Positions 1-8,670 of a stretch of 64,000 nt of DNA are shown here, piece after piece. The position numbers and the translations under genes were made by a program. Position 1 is the first letter of the stretch; each line of letters starts with the position of its first letter. The stretch is from JABDMH01 sp965223165 (GTDB lineage Bacteria > Bacteroidota > Bacteroidia > Chitinophagales > Saprospiraceae): contig CBDCVQ010000011.1 of NCBI GenBank assembly GCA_965223165.1, positions 350,004 to 414,003 on the forward strand. Reading direction: 5' to 3'. The notes under the pieces were generated by a model. The model did no database searches and had not been told where the DNA came from. It saw only the letters and a program-made list of their open reading frames with translations.

Positions 1-473
1 CTGGCTGTCACCAAACCCGCCTTGGCGGCCTGCACCCAAATGGGGGTGCCGCCATACCAAGCACCATCTTCAACCGTTCGCGGATCGCCGATGCTGTAGG
101 TATCGTCTTTTGCATAACTGTAGAACAGATTGCCCAGGATCTCATGCTTATCCGGGTACATACCGGTGGCAATACTATAATGGTTGGGAAATGTCTTTGA
201 TGGGAAGACCGGCACTAGCGACTCCGCCCGTGTACCATTGGCAATGAATTTAACCAGATTGGGAGGCTGAAACCGGTCCACATAGTCCCAACGAAAACCG
301 TCAAGGGACACGAGAATCACGTAGGGTGCATCTTTTGCGTCGGGGCCGGACATGTCTGGTGCCTCCTGCAGGCTTGCCTTCTTGCTGCAGCCTGCCAAAA
401 GCACCAGGCCTGCTGCCAAGCATAGCGGCAGCCAGAATGTCCTACGATGTATGCTAACCCGTCGCCGAATCAT
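1..473 (-). CDS. Ectonucleotide pyrophosphatase/phosphodiesterase family lipoprotein, 3'-truncated by window edge
   Basis: The reverse strand reads a lipoprotein signal from ATG at 473 (basic start, hydrophobic stretch, lipobox LVLLAGC) followed by YVILVSLDGFRWDY. That is the N-terminal metal-binding strand of type I phosphodiesterase/nucleotide pyrophosphatases. Next come ESLVPVFPSKTFPNHYSIATG, with the nucleophile Thr in FPSKTFPNH as in the NPP family, and a Y-rich stretch before the edge. Family members hydrolyse phosphodiester or pyrophosphate bonds of nucleotides outside the cytoplasm. As a lipoprotein it should sit in the periplasm or outer membrane. About 157 residues are visible of a usual 400 or so; the C-terminus lies left of base 1. 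It faces the same way as the signalling operon, but a gap of about 100 bp separates them. Substrate cannot be inferred. Confidence 0.85.
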   Translation of the reverse strand, partial: MIRRRVSIHRRTFWLPLCLAAGLVLLAGCSKKASLQEAPDMSGPDAKDAPYVILVSLDGFRWDYVDRFQPPNLVKFIANGTRAESLVPVFPSKTFPNHYSIATGMYPDKHEILGNLFYSYAKDDTYSIGDPRTVEDGAWYGGTPIWVQAAKAGLVTA

Positions 474-574
474 GGGTCATTTTGTCATTTCCTTGTTGAC
501 AAATTACGAAAATACCCAGGGTGCCCTGCCTCCGTCGAGGAATACACCATGCATCGCTTCCGTGGAGTTTTCTG

Positions 575-2251
575 CTATGTGTCAGGTGATTTATCAATGC
601 CATTCCAAGCCACGGACAGCTCGGACGTGATCAGATTGGATATTTTACCCAGGAAATACTGCGCGGTGCCATCGTCGGGATTACCGGCCAGCACCTGACT
701 AAATGCACGGGTGGACTCCCGAAAATTCTTATTCTCATACGATTGGATGCCCAGATTAAAGCGATCGAGGCTGGCTATTTTGGATTCGATCATCCAAGAT
801 TGATCACCGTCAAAGCATTCGTAAATACGCATTGCCTCCTGCCGCCCTTTGAGTTGCACCCGACCCAGAGGACGTACATGGAAGGAGCCGGCATCATCGA
901 GGAGATCATGGGTCTGCTGACTGAGGATAATATTGCACTTGTAAAAGCGTGTGAGCCGTTCGATCCGGGAGGCGGAATTCACCGTATCCGATATGGTGGT
1001 CGCATCCCATCGGCGATGATCTCCGGTGATGCCCATGATCAAAGGCCCGGTATGTATGCCGATGCCGATCCGGATGCGCTTTCTGCCTTTGGAAACTCGA
1101 TGCTGATTGTACGACTCAATCACTCCAAGCATCTGCACAGAGGCGGTCAATGCTTCGGTTGGACTATTTGGGAAGATGGCCATGACTCCGTCGCCCAGGT
1201 ATTGATTGATAAATCCACCGTTTTCCTTGATCACCGGCCCAATTCTCCGATTAAATGAATTGACAAAGCCAAAATTGTCCTCTGGTGTCATATGCTCGGA
1301 CAAGGTGGTATACTTTCTAATGTCAATAAATACGACCGTGACAACATTCTCGACGTGATCGCCCAGCTGGGTTTCCATCAAAGAATTATGTCCCAAGGAT
1401 CTCAAAAACTCAAAAGGCACGAAGCGGGACGTCATTTCCTGCACTTGCTTCATCGTGTCCTCACGTTCGCGAGCTTCTTGAATTTGTCTTTCATATAGGA
1501 GTGCACTCTCTATCGCTGAGGCAGTCTGCAAGGCGAGCGTGGTCAGCAGTTTGAGATCCGCCGCCTTAAATACTTGCTCTTGCCGACCGATCAAATAGAT
1601 CATGCCCAGTGTCCGGCTTTTTACTTTTAAGGGGGCAAATATCAGCGGCCCCCATGCCTCCGGATAGGCTGCAATTTCTTGCCGTAGCACCTCGATACTG
1701 TACAGCTGGGGATTCTTCTTTTGGATGAGAGGCAGACACGCCGCCAGCCCGTTGCCGGCAGTGATTTGTGCCCAACTATCTCCCACCTGGGCTACCAGGG
1801 CCATACTCGTCTCACTACCCTCCTGCAACACCACGGAGCCGCCCGCGGTCCGCATGATTTTATTGGCCTCGCGCAAGGCCAGCTCGGCGATCGACTTCGG
1901 ATCGATATGGTCTGACAGTTGCTCGGCAAATTTGTAGATCAGGTTGATCTCACGGTAGAGATCCAAAATCTCTCCCCGCACGATCTTGGTTTCCTTTTCC
2001 TTTGCCAACCATGACGCGATCGCGTGCTTTGCCAATGGGACACCGGCCCCACCAGTAAGATAACCCAGCGTTTCTCCCTCAAAGTCGATGGGATCAAAAT
2101 GAGCCGGACCCGACGGTTCCTGACCATATAATAACTTTCGTCGATGGTCGAAGACGGCCAAACACCCACCCGTATGCTGACAGAGCACATCCAGAAAGGC
2201 AGCCGCCTTTCCTCCTATATCTATGACCGATTTTAGCTTTATCCTTGACAT
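575..2251 (-). CDS. GAF domain-containing class III adenylate/guanylate cyclase
   Basis: A 558-aa soluble protein without a signal peptide. Residues about 1-90 form an unassigned N-terminal domain, about 110-255 read as a GAF sensor domain, and about 300-470 are a class III nucleotide cyclase. The two metal-binding aspartates are visible as FIDIR (D310) and YLGDGVMAIF (D354). The transition-state Asn/Arg pair lies in DTVNSASRIE (N425, R429). The VPFEFLRSLG linker before the catalytic core is typical of bacterial GAF-cyclases. The C-terminal 70 residues look helical and TPR-like. It should make cAMP or cGMP in the cytoplasm; specificity cannot be read safely by eye. It is the last gene of an operon with the hybrid kinase and response regulator (15 bp downstream of the latter), so cyclic nucleotide synthesis is the likely output of that pathway (inference). 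Confidence 0.9.
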   Translation of the reverse strand: MSRIKLKSVIDIGGKAAAFLDVLCQHTGGCLAVFDHRRKLLYGQEPSGPAHFDPIDFEGETLGYLTGGAGVPLAKHAIASWLAKEKETKIVRGEILDLYREINLIYKFAEQLSDHIDPKSIAELALREANKIMRTAGGSVVLQEGSETSMALVAQVGDSWAQITAGNGLAACLPLIQKKNPQLYSIEVLRQEIAAYPEAWGPLIFAPLKVKSRTLGMIYLIGRQEQVFKAADLKLLTTLALQTASAIESALLYERQIQEAREREDTMKQVQEMTSRFVPFEFLRSLGHNSLMETQLGDHVENVVTVVFIDIRKYTTLSEHMTPEDNFGFVNSFNRRIGPVIKENGGFINQYLGDGVMAIFPNSPTEALTASVQMLGVIESYNQHRVSKGRKRIRIGIGIHTGPLIMGITGDHRRWDATTISDTVNSASRIERLTRFYKCNIILSQQTHDLLDDAGSFHVRPLGRVQLKGRQEAMRIYECFDGDQSWMIESKIASLDRFNLGIQSYENKNFRESTRAFSQVLAGNPDDGTAQYFLGKISNLITSELSVAWNGIDKSPDT

Positions 2252-2266
2252 GGTTGCCCTTGAGCT

Positions 2267-2644
2267 TTACACACCCAAGACTTCCCTTGTGACATGTAAT
2301 ATTTCGTCCGGGTCAAACGGTTTGGTCATATAGCGATTGGCTCCCACGTCCAATCCTTTTTGCTTGTCGACCTCCTGTCCCTTCGCGGTGAGAATGATGA
2401 TATAGACGTTGTCCAGGTCTCGGTTTTGCTTTACCCGTTGGCACACTTCCATACCATTCATCTTGGGCATCATCACATCCAGCAGGACCAGATCCGGCTT
2501 GTTTATCTCGATCAATGAGAGGGCCGATTCTCCATTATCCGCAAAAAAGAATTCTACATCGTCATCTTCCAGATCTTCCAACGTCTGCTCTAATAACATT
2601 CGAATGTGCGCTTCATCATCAACGATCAGCAATTTCTTACTCAT
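2267..2644 (-). CDS. Single-domain response regulator (CheY-like)
   Basis: A 125-aa protein consisting of one receiver domain. Visible conserved residues are the acidic pair D9/D10 (LLIVDDEA), the phospho-acceptor D56 (LVLLDVMMPKMNG), T86 (IILTAKG) and K108 (YMTKPF). There is no output domain, so it probably acts by protein-protein contact, either as a phosphorelay intermediate or as a direct regulator of the cyclase encoded 15 bp downstream. It starts 30 bp after the end of the hybrid kinase gene, so the three genes are almost certainly co-transcribed. Confidence 0.93.
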   Translation of the reverse strand: MSKKLLIVDDEAHIRMLLEQTLEDLEDDDVEFFFADNGESALSLIEINKPDLVLLDVMMPKMNGMEVCQRVKQNRDLDNVYIIILTAKGQEVDKQKGLDVGANRYMTKPFDPDEILHVTREVLGV

Positions 2645-2674
2645 ATTTAGTTTTTCAGGACTTTCTACCTACCA

Positions 2675-5600
2675 TTATTCGTAGACCAAAAAGAGTACAT
2701 CCTCCATGCCCTTTTTTAGGCGCAGCGATTTCACGTGCTCTTCTTGGCCTTCGATGGTTGATTTGAGAATAATTATATCCGGTTTGTCGGCGATGGCCTT
2801 TTCCATCAGTTCCTTTCCATTCGATTCCACTGCTTCGTAACCCTTTTCCTTTAGGACGCCCAGCAGCGTATTTACAGTGGACACATCCTCGTCCACTACG
2901 ATCACTTTTCGCATGGATTTGCCTTGCCCAAGCAGTCGGGTAATGGCATTCAATAGCTCCTCCATATCGATGGGCTTGGTCATGTACTGGTCAATGCCGA
3001 TGCCATAGCCCCTTTTCTTGTCCTCTACGATCGACAAGATGATGATGGGTAGCTTCTTTGTCTCCGGATCATTCTTAAGAATGGCGGCTACGTCAAAGCC
3101 ATTCATCTCAGGCATCATCACGTCGAGAATAACGAGATCCACCTCGTTTTGCCTAATCTTGGTCAGCGCCTCTTTTCCGTCCGAAGCAGCAATCACCTGA
3201 TAGCCGACATTGGATAATTCTTGAAATAGCAGCTCGCGGATATGATCCTCGTCATCGGCCACCAGAATCGTCTTGGACATGAGGTGAGGAAAAGCATCGC
3301 CCGAGGCAAATTGATTTTCTATCTGCAGCAGCAGGTCATCCAGACTGTAGGTCGTGCGCGTATGGGCCTTGGTCTGCTGGAGCGGCAGGGAGAACGAAAA
3401 AGTGGAGCCCTGGGCCAATTCACTCTCCACCCAGATACGACCGCCGTGATATTCGATGATCTCACGTGAGATCGGCAAACCCAAGCCCGTGCCCTGCGGT
3501 TTGTCCGTGAGTGTGTCACCTACCTGCTTAAACTTCTCAAAAACACGAGGCAGGTCATCCTCCGCGATGCCGATCCCGCTGTCACGGACCGAAACCACCA
3601 CTTCATCTTCCACCTGCTGTACCGCACAATGCACCGTGCCTTGCTCGGTAAATTTCACCGCATTGGACAGCAGATTGACCACCACCTGGATCAGCTTATC
3701 CATATCTGCGGTCACATAGGGGATATCCTCATCGATATCACTGGTCAGGGTGAGCCCTTTGTCGGTGAACAGCGCAGTGGTCGCAGCAATGGCCCGTTCG
3801 GCCACGTCCTGGATCCGAGTGCGGTTCATATGCCACTCAATCTTGCCTGCCTCGATCTTGGCCAGATCAAGCACGTCGTTGATCAGCTTGGTGAGTCGCT
3901 GACCTTCCGACACGACCACGTCCAGATTTTCAGATACCTGTCGCATCGTTTTTTGAATGCGGGTGTCGGTAGATGTGATCTGTGGAAATAACTTGTCCTC
4001 CAACCGCTTTTTGATAATCTTGGCAAAACCCAACACGGAGGTCAATGGCGTGCGCAATTCGTGGCTGACCGTCGACAGAAAGGCGGTTTTCGCTTCATTG
4101 GCTTCTTCGGCAATCGACCGCGACCGCTCCGCTTCTTCATATAGCCGTGCATTATAAATGGCTATGCCGACATTCGAAGCGATGGTCTCCAGCAGGTGCT
4201 GATCAGAATCGTTAAAGCGGTTTGATTTTTCTGTACTCTGTACGCTGATCACCCCGATCACTTCATCCATCATGGGGATGGGTACGCCCAGATAGGAGGC
4301 TGCGGCGGCGCCAATATTTTCGATGCCCAATTCTTCATACTTGCTGTCGACCTCTTCATTAATTAATTGTGACTGGCCCGACAGAATAATGGCTGACGTC
4401 AAACCTTCTCCAATCTTAAGCGGTGGAAAGTCATCCCCGTAGCCATAGGGAAATTCGACGATACCGGACTCTTTTTGGTGCAGAGCTACGTATACAATAT
4501 TGGCACTAAATAACTCACGCACATTTTCGCCAACCAAGTGGATCAATTGATCTAGCTCGAGTTTTTTGCTAATGGCTTGGCTCACTCGATTGACCGTATC
4601 CATCTCCGCCGCCCGGAGCTGCGTTTCCTCAAAGAGTCTTGCGTTGTGCAGCGCCACACTGACACTGTTGACAATGGTGGCAATCAGATGAAGATCTGAC
4701 TCCGAATACGCGTTCTCCTTGTCCAGGTTTTGCAGGCTTACATTGCCTACCGCTACATCACTGCGCATGATCGGAACAAAGAGTCCGGCCTTGGGATAAT
4801 ACCATTCGCCATCCCCTTCCTCGACAAATTGGTTGATGTAATCCTCAAATCCCTCATTGACAATAATGGGGCGTCGCTCGGCAATAATATGTTTGGCGAA
4901 GCCATTAAAAGGCTTGGTTTTGATGTGAAACGGCTGACCATTTCGGGTCGCATAATTAAATTCTTCAGTGCCTGAGTCATGGTCAAAGGTACTGATGACG
5001 ATCGTCTGGGCATCCACCACATCTTGCAGGCTCTCGCCCACAAATTGCAGAATACCCTTGATTTCCACCTGCTTCACGAGGCCTTCCTGGATTCGATTGA
5101 TCACGGCCAGCTCGGACGCCCTTTTCTCAGCCTTTCGCAAAGATTCGTTGGCCTTTTCAAACAGTCGCACATTTTCCAGGGCAATACTCATACTATTGCA
5201 CAATGTGGCCAATAGGCTGACGTCGTTCGGGCTAAAAGCGTTTTCCTGATCTACATTTTGCAGGCTAATATTTCCGACCGTTTTATTGTCCACGATCATG
5301 GGAGAAAATATCGCCGATTTAGGTACTTCACCCTCCAGCGCTTCCTCCTTGCTAAAAGACTGGATAAACTCCTTAAATCCGGTATTTATTAGGATGGACT
5401 CTTTGCTGGCCAGCAGGTGATGAGCAAAAGAATCAAATGGCCGATCCTCAATAAATAGGCGTTGCCCTTTTTCGATGGCATAGTTATAGGATTCGATCCC
5501 TTTCTCCGTATCGAAGGTCCGGATCACCAACGTATTGGCGTCAAAAAGTTCTCTCAACTGATCGCCCACGAGGTGATAGATGGACTCCATATCCATCTTC

Positions 5601-8119
5601 TCGACCAGCCCCTTTTGCACATTGTTGATGACGGACAGCTCTTCGATGCGAGATTGAATTTCTTTGGTACGATCCGCCACTTCCTTTTCAAGCAAGACGC
5701 TTCGATCCCTAAATTGGGCTGTACGCCACCGGATAAAGGCCAGGATTAATCCCGAGGCCAGGCCGAGCCACATCAGATAGCCCCACCACGTGCGGTACCA
5801 GGGAGGGAGCACTTCGAAGGGATAGGACGCGATATTGCCTTCCTTCTTATATATGTTCCTGGCCTTGACATGAAAGGTGTAGCTACCCTCGGGCAAATTG
5901 GTGTACTCCTTTTGCGCCAGGCGGTGCCAATCGGACCAGTCTTTGTCAAAGCCCTCCAGGTAGGTCTGGTACATGGTCTTATCCTCCTGATCATAAAAGG
6001 GCGCGGCAAAGGCGAACAAGATCGAGTTTTGATCGTACTGCAATACCGGCGAAAGCTCATCCATTTCGAGGGCAGTGCCATTGCTGGTGGCCGATCGAAT
6101 TAAGGCCGTGAATGCACGGTCGTAGTCTTTCTTAATATTGTCATTGTACTGGATAAGCGCTTCGAAATTGCCAAACCAGGTAATGCCATTCTCCTCCGCA
6201 TAAATGTCGACAGCGGGGTTGTCGGCGAAAGGCAGAAATTGGGTGGTTTCGATGTCATACTTGCCGTCTGGCCGGGGAATGGCCAGGGCTGATTCGCCAC
6301 CAAAATTGAGCCAGATACGGCCCAGATGGTCGTCCTCCATGGTGTACTCGGTAGGATCTCCGCCAAAGGAGATCGAACGCTGGTCCAAGTTGAATGATGT
6401 GTCTTTGTAGAAGCGATCTCCGTCGCGATCATAGACAAAGATCCCCTCGGTACCGGGAAAATACACGTGATCCCCGATTTGAAACGGGTTGCTGATGGAG
6501 CTTGGCAGACCCGACGCTTCATCATAGCGATGCACCCGGACGTCATCAAAAATGGTCTCGTCATTTTGCAGCGCCAGCCCCGTGACAGCAAGCATCGACC
6601 TGCTCTGCGTGCCGATCCACAGCCTGCCGTCCAGCTCTTCTGCCAGATTCCACACATTTTCGGTCACGCCCGGAATTTTGCCGAGGTATCGCCAGCGAGG
6701 TGCTGTGCCTCTTTGACCGATCCGCCTAAAGACAGCGCAGCCATTTTGTAGGCCGGTAAATAGTATGTCCGGATGGGTCAGGGAGCGATACACCGTCGAG
6801 GCCTGAAATTCGCCGGCGTCAGACGACCGTATAGAATACACGGTACCTTGGTAGATGGAGTATAGGCCATCGGTCGGCACAATGAGTTCGTCATCGAAGG
6901 AGATTAACTCAAAGACTTGGTTGATCGGTATCTGAGAAATTTGTTCGAAGACGCCTGCCGCCGCATTCTCTCTGAGCAGTCCGTTGGACGTACCCAAATA
7001 AAGATTACCCTCGTGGCGCTCGATGGACAAGATAGAGCTTGCGCCGTGCTTCTCGTTAAATACCGTCAGCGGTGAATTCAAATCAATGCGGCCGATGCCA
7101 TTGTCAAATCCCATCCACAGCATATCGTCCCGGTCGATGTACAAGGTGTACGCAGAATTGTCTGCCAATCCATCGGCCTTGTCGAGCTTTTGCAAGACAT
7201 TGCCAGCATGATCGATGATCACAATACCTGCTCCCACGGTAGAAAGGATGATGCGATCGGATCCATACCCGGTACCCTTGTATATGAAAAAAGACTGGGC
7301 AATCTCCTGAATATCAGATTCGAATGGAACCAGCTCCTCGTTTTGCATGACGTAGATGCCATTTCTAAACATAGCCAGGAGATATCTGCGTTGCGTTGGA
7401 TCCTGCTCCTCCGGTCCATGCAGTGGGATCATCACGTTCATACGGTCCGTGCCGAGCACCTCGGTGCCCGCGATGGTGACCAGATCTCCTTCGTACAGCT
7501 TCATCAATCCGATCGACCTCTGATGCACGTAGTACGTACCGTCCACGTAGAAGGCGTACATAAAGTCGTACTCGGACTCCCATACCTCAGCCTTCCATAG
7601 GTCTGCCTCGTCGGATTGTTCGGTCAAATGAAAAATGTACTCGCGGGCCTGGAAGAATACCCCTTGTTCGGTCGCGTGCACCGTCCAGACGTCATTAAAT
7701 TTGGCGTATTGCTCTGGTACGTAGGGCATCAAGGACTGATAGACCCACCGGGCCCTTTCGTCTCGCTGGTAATACCCAATTTCGCCGGCCGAGGCTACGA
7801 ATAGTCGGCCTGCGCTGTCCATCGAAATTCCGCGAATGGTCGTGACCGCATCATGACGAGTATTGTGCCACGACTGCCCGTCGTACTCCAATAAACCTTG
7901 CGAGTTGGCAAAGTAGATGATCCCTTCCTCATCTTGCAGGATGTCCCAGTTTTGCGCATGCGCCTCGTACTCCTGCGGACTAAAATTGGTGACAAAAGGA
8001 AGACCATGGGAAGATATCCCTTGGCCGGTAGCCATTCCGGCCGACAACAGGACCCATGTGCCGGTCAGGAGAAAACCCTTCAAGGTGATCGATGCGCAAA
8101 TGCTAGATCCGAAATTCAT
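2675..8119 (-). CDS. Hybrid sensor histidine kinase: two-component propeller, Y_Y_Y, three GAF domains, HisKA/HATPase, two receivers
   Basis: An 1814-aa membrane sensor. A Sec signal (to about residue 33, ending MATGQ) is followed by a periplasmic two-component-regulator beta-propeller (about 34-690), a Y_Y_Y domain (about 700-770) and one transmembrane helix (about 777-797). Then come a short coiled coil, three GAF domains (about 840-995, 1015-1175, 1190-1330), HisKA with phospho-acceptor H1353 in SHELRTPL, and HATPase_c (about 1460-1585; G boxes DSGIGI and GTGLGL). A canonical receiver follows (about 1615-1732; LVILDVMMPEMNG). The C-terminal 79 residues (from about 1736) are a second, degenerate receiver. 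There the phospho-acceptor Asp is replaced by Lys (IIILKS) and the domain stops after what would be strand 4. Unlike HTCS regulators of Bacteroides it has no AraC-type DNA-binding domain. Signal input is probably periplasmic; output likely passes to the adjacent response regulator and cyclase. Confidence 0.93.
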   Translation of the reverse strand: MNFGSSICASITLKGFLLTGTWVLLSAGMATGQGISSHGLPFVTNFSPQEYEAHAQNWDILQDEEGIIYFANSQGLLEYDGQSWHNTRHDAVTTIRGISMDSAGRLFVASAGEIGYYQRDERARWVYQSLMPYVPEQYAKFNDVWTVHATEQGVFFQAREYIFHLTEQSDEADLWKAEVWESEYDFMYAFYVDGTYYVHQRSIGLMKLYEGDLVTIAGTEVLGTDRMNVMIPLHGPEEQDPTQRRYLLAMFRNGIYVMQNEELVPFESDIQEIAQSFFIYKGTGYGSDRIILSTVGAGIVIIDHAGNVLQKLDKADGLADNSAYTLYIDRDDMLWMGFDNGIGRIDLNSPLTVFNEKHGASSILSIERHEGNLYLGTSNGLLRENAAAGVFEQISQIPINQVFELISFDDELIVPTDGLYSIYQGTVYSIRSSDAGEFQASTVYRSLTHPDILFTGLQNGCAVFRRIGQRGTAPRWRYLGKIPGVTENVWNLAEELDGRLWIGTQSRSMLAVTGLALQNDETIFDDVRVHRYDEASGLPSSISNPFQIGDHVYFPGTEGIFVYDRDGDRFYKDTSFNLDQRSISFGGDPTEYTMEDDHLGRIWLNFGGESALAIPRPDGKYDIETTQFLPFADNPAVDIYAEENGITWFGNFEALIQYNDNIKKDYDRAFTALIRSATSNGTALEMDELSPVLQYDQNSILFAFAAPFYDQEDKTMYQTYLEGFDKDWSDWHRLAQKEYTNLPEGSYTFHVKARNIYKKEGNIASYPFEVLPPWYRTWWGYLMWLGLASGLILAFIRWRTAQFRDRSVLLEKEVADRTKEIQSRIEELSVINNVQKGLVEKMDMESIYHLVGDQLRELFDANTLVIRTFDTEKGIESYNYAIEKGQRLFIEDRPFDSFAHHLLASKESILINTGFKEFIQSFSKEEALEGEVPKSAIFSPMIVDNKTVGNISLQNVDQENAFSPNDVSLLATLCNSMSIALENVRLFEKANESLRKAEKRASELAVINRIQEGLVKQVEIKGILQFVGESLQDVVDAQTIVISTFDHDSGTEEFNYATRNGQPFHIKTKPFNGFAKHIIAERRPIIVNEGFEDYINQFVEEGDGEWYYPKAGLFVPIMRSDVAVGNVSLQNLDKENAYSESDLHLIATIVNSVSVALHNARLFEETQLRAAEMDTVNRVSQAISKKLELDQLIHLVGENVRELFSANIVYVALHQKESGIVEFPYGYGDDFPPLKIGEGLTSAIILSGQSQLINEEVDSKYEELGIENIGAAAASYLGVPIPMMDEVIGVISVQSTEKSNRFNDSDQHLLETIASNVGIAIYNARLYEEAERSRSIAEEANEAKTAFLSTVSHELRTPLTSVLGFAKIIKKRLEDKLFPQITSTDTRIQKTMRQVSENLDVVVSEGQRLTKLINDVLDLAKIEAGKIEWHMNRTRIQDVAERAIAATTALFTDKGLTLTSDIDEDIPYVTADMDKLIQVVVNLLSNAVKFTEQGTVHCAVQQVEDEVVVSVRDSGIGIAEDDLPRVFEKFKQVGDTLTDKPQGTGLGLPISREIIEYHGGRIWVESELAQGSTFSFSLPLQQTKAHTRTTYSLDDLLLQIENQFASGDAFPHLMSKTILVADDEDHIRELLFQELSNVGYQVIAASDGKEALTKIRQNEVDLVILDVMMPEMNGFDVAAILKNDPETKKLPIIILSIVEDKKRGYGIGIDQYMTKPIDMEELLNAITRLLGQGKSMRKVIVVDEDVSTVNTLLGVLKEKGYEAVESNGKELMEKAIADKPDIIILKSTIEGQEEHVKSLRLKKGMEDVLFLVYE

Positions 8120-8670
8120 GGACGGTCAGATTGAGCAGATAATAATACGGGCACAAACACGCAGCCGATCCGAGGTGTCAGATCCACCAAGGCAGACATG
8201 TCCTTCCATAGCGAGGGTCGAACCACGGGTTTGAATTCCATTAAAGTTGCCAAGAAAGAGTGGGCCACCTTATCGGGCTGACAATGCATCGGCTCTACTC
8301 CTCCTTGATTGTCTTTTCTACACTAACTCGTAGAGTTTCGCACTAAATCTTGTTGTTAATTCTAATGCGAAACACTACGATTCGAGATGATCGAGGGCGG
8401 TGTGTCTTGTAGGATCCAGGTAAGGATCCACCTGCTCCAGTCTTTATTGGCGCAGCAAATTAGCATGGTCTGCGCTGATGGGAGCCTGGCAAAAACAGAC
8501 ATCCATCGAGGGATGTTGGAGGCCAAGGGGAGTCGATGATCTGTCGATCGGCGAGAAGATAGCGATTTACAACCTCAGCGACAAAGTTCAGCGCGGAAAT
8601 CGTCCACTTTGCCCGTGCTAAGGCATCAGCCGCCGCTGTCCAGGTATCTTTCAATAGGCAGCAGACGCCG
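8120..8670. other. Intergenic region upstream of the hybrid-kinase operon
   Basis: About 550 bp without a supportable gene. It should carry the promoter of the leftward signalling operon. It holds a long imperfect inverted repeat (listed separately) and two GGATCC-centred near repeats at about 8411-8431. A short open stretch on the minus strand (about 8463-8660) reads like protein but has no start or recognisable family, so I do not call it. Confidence 0.6.
8329..8379. repeat. Long imperfect inverted repeat (14-bp arms, 23-nt loop)
   Basis: The left arm CGTAGAGTTTCGCA (8329-8342) pairs with TGCGAAACACTACG (8366-8379) with a single A/A mismatch, leaving a 23-nt AT-rich loop. It lies 210 bp upstream of the hybrid-kinase start. 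It could be an RNA hairpin in the leader of that operon, a protein-binding site, or the remains of a mobile-element end; nothing in the sequence decides between these. Confidence 0.6.

Noticed and set aside
8463..8660. Possible decayed gene on the minus strand next to the repeat array
   Set aside because: The translation looks somewhat protein-like, but there is no start, no recognisable family and the frame runs into repeat sequence.
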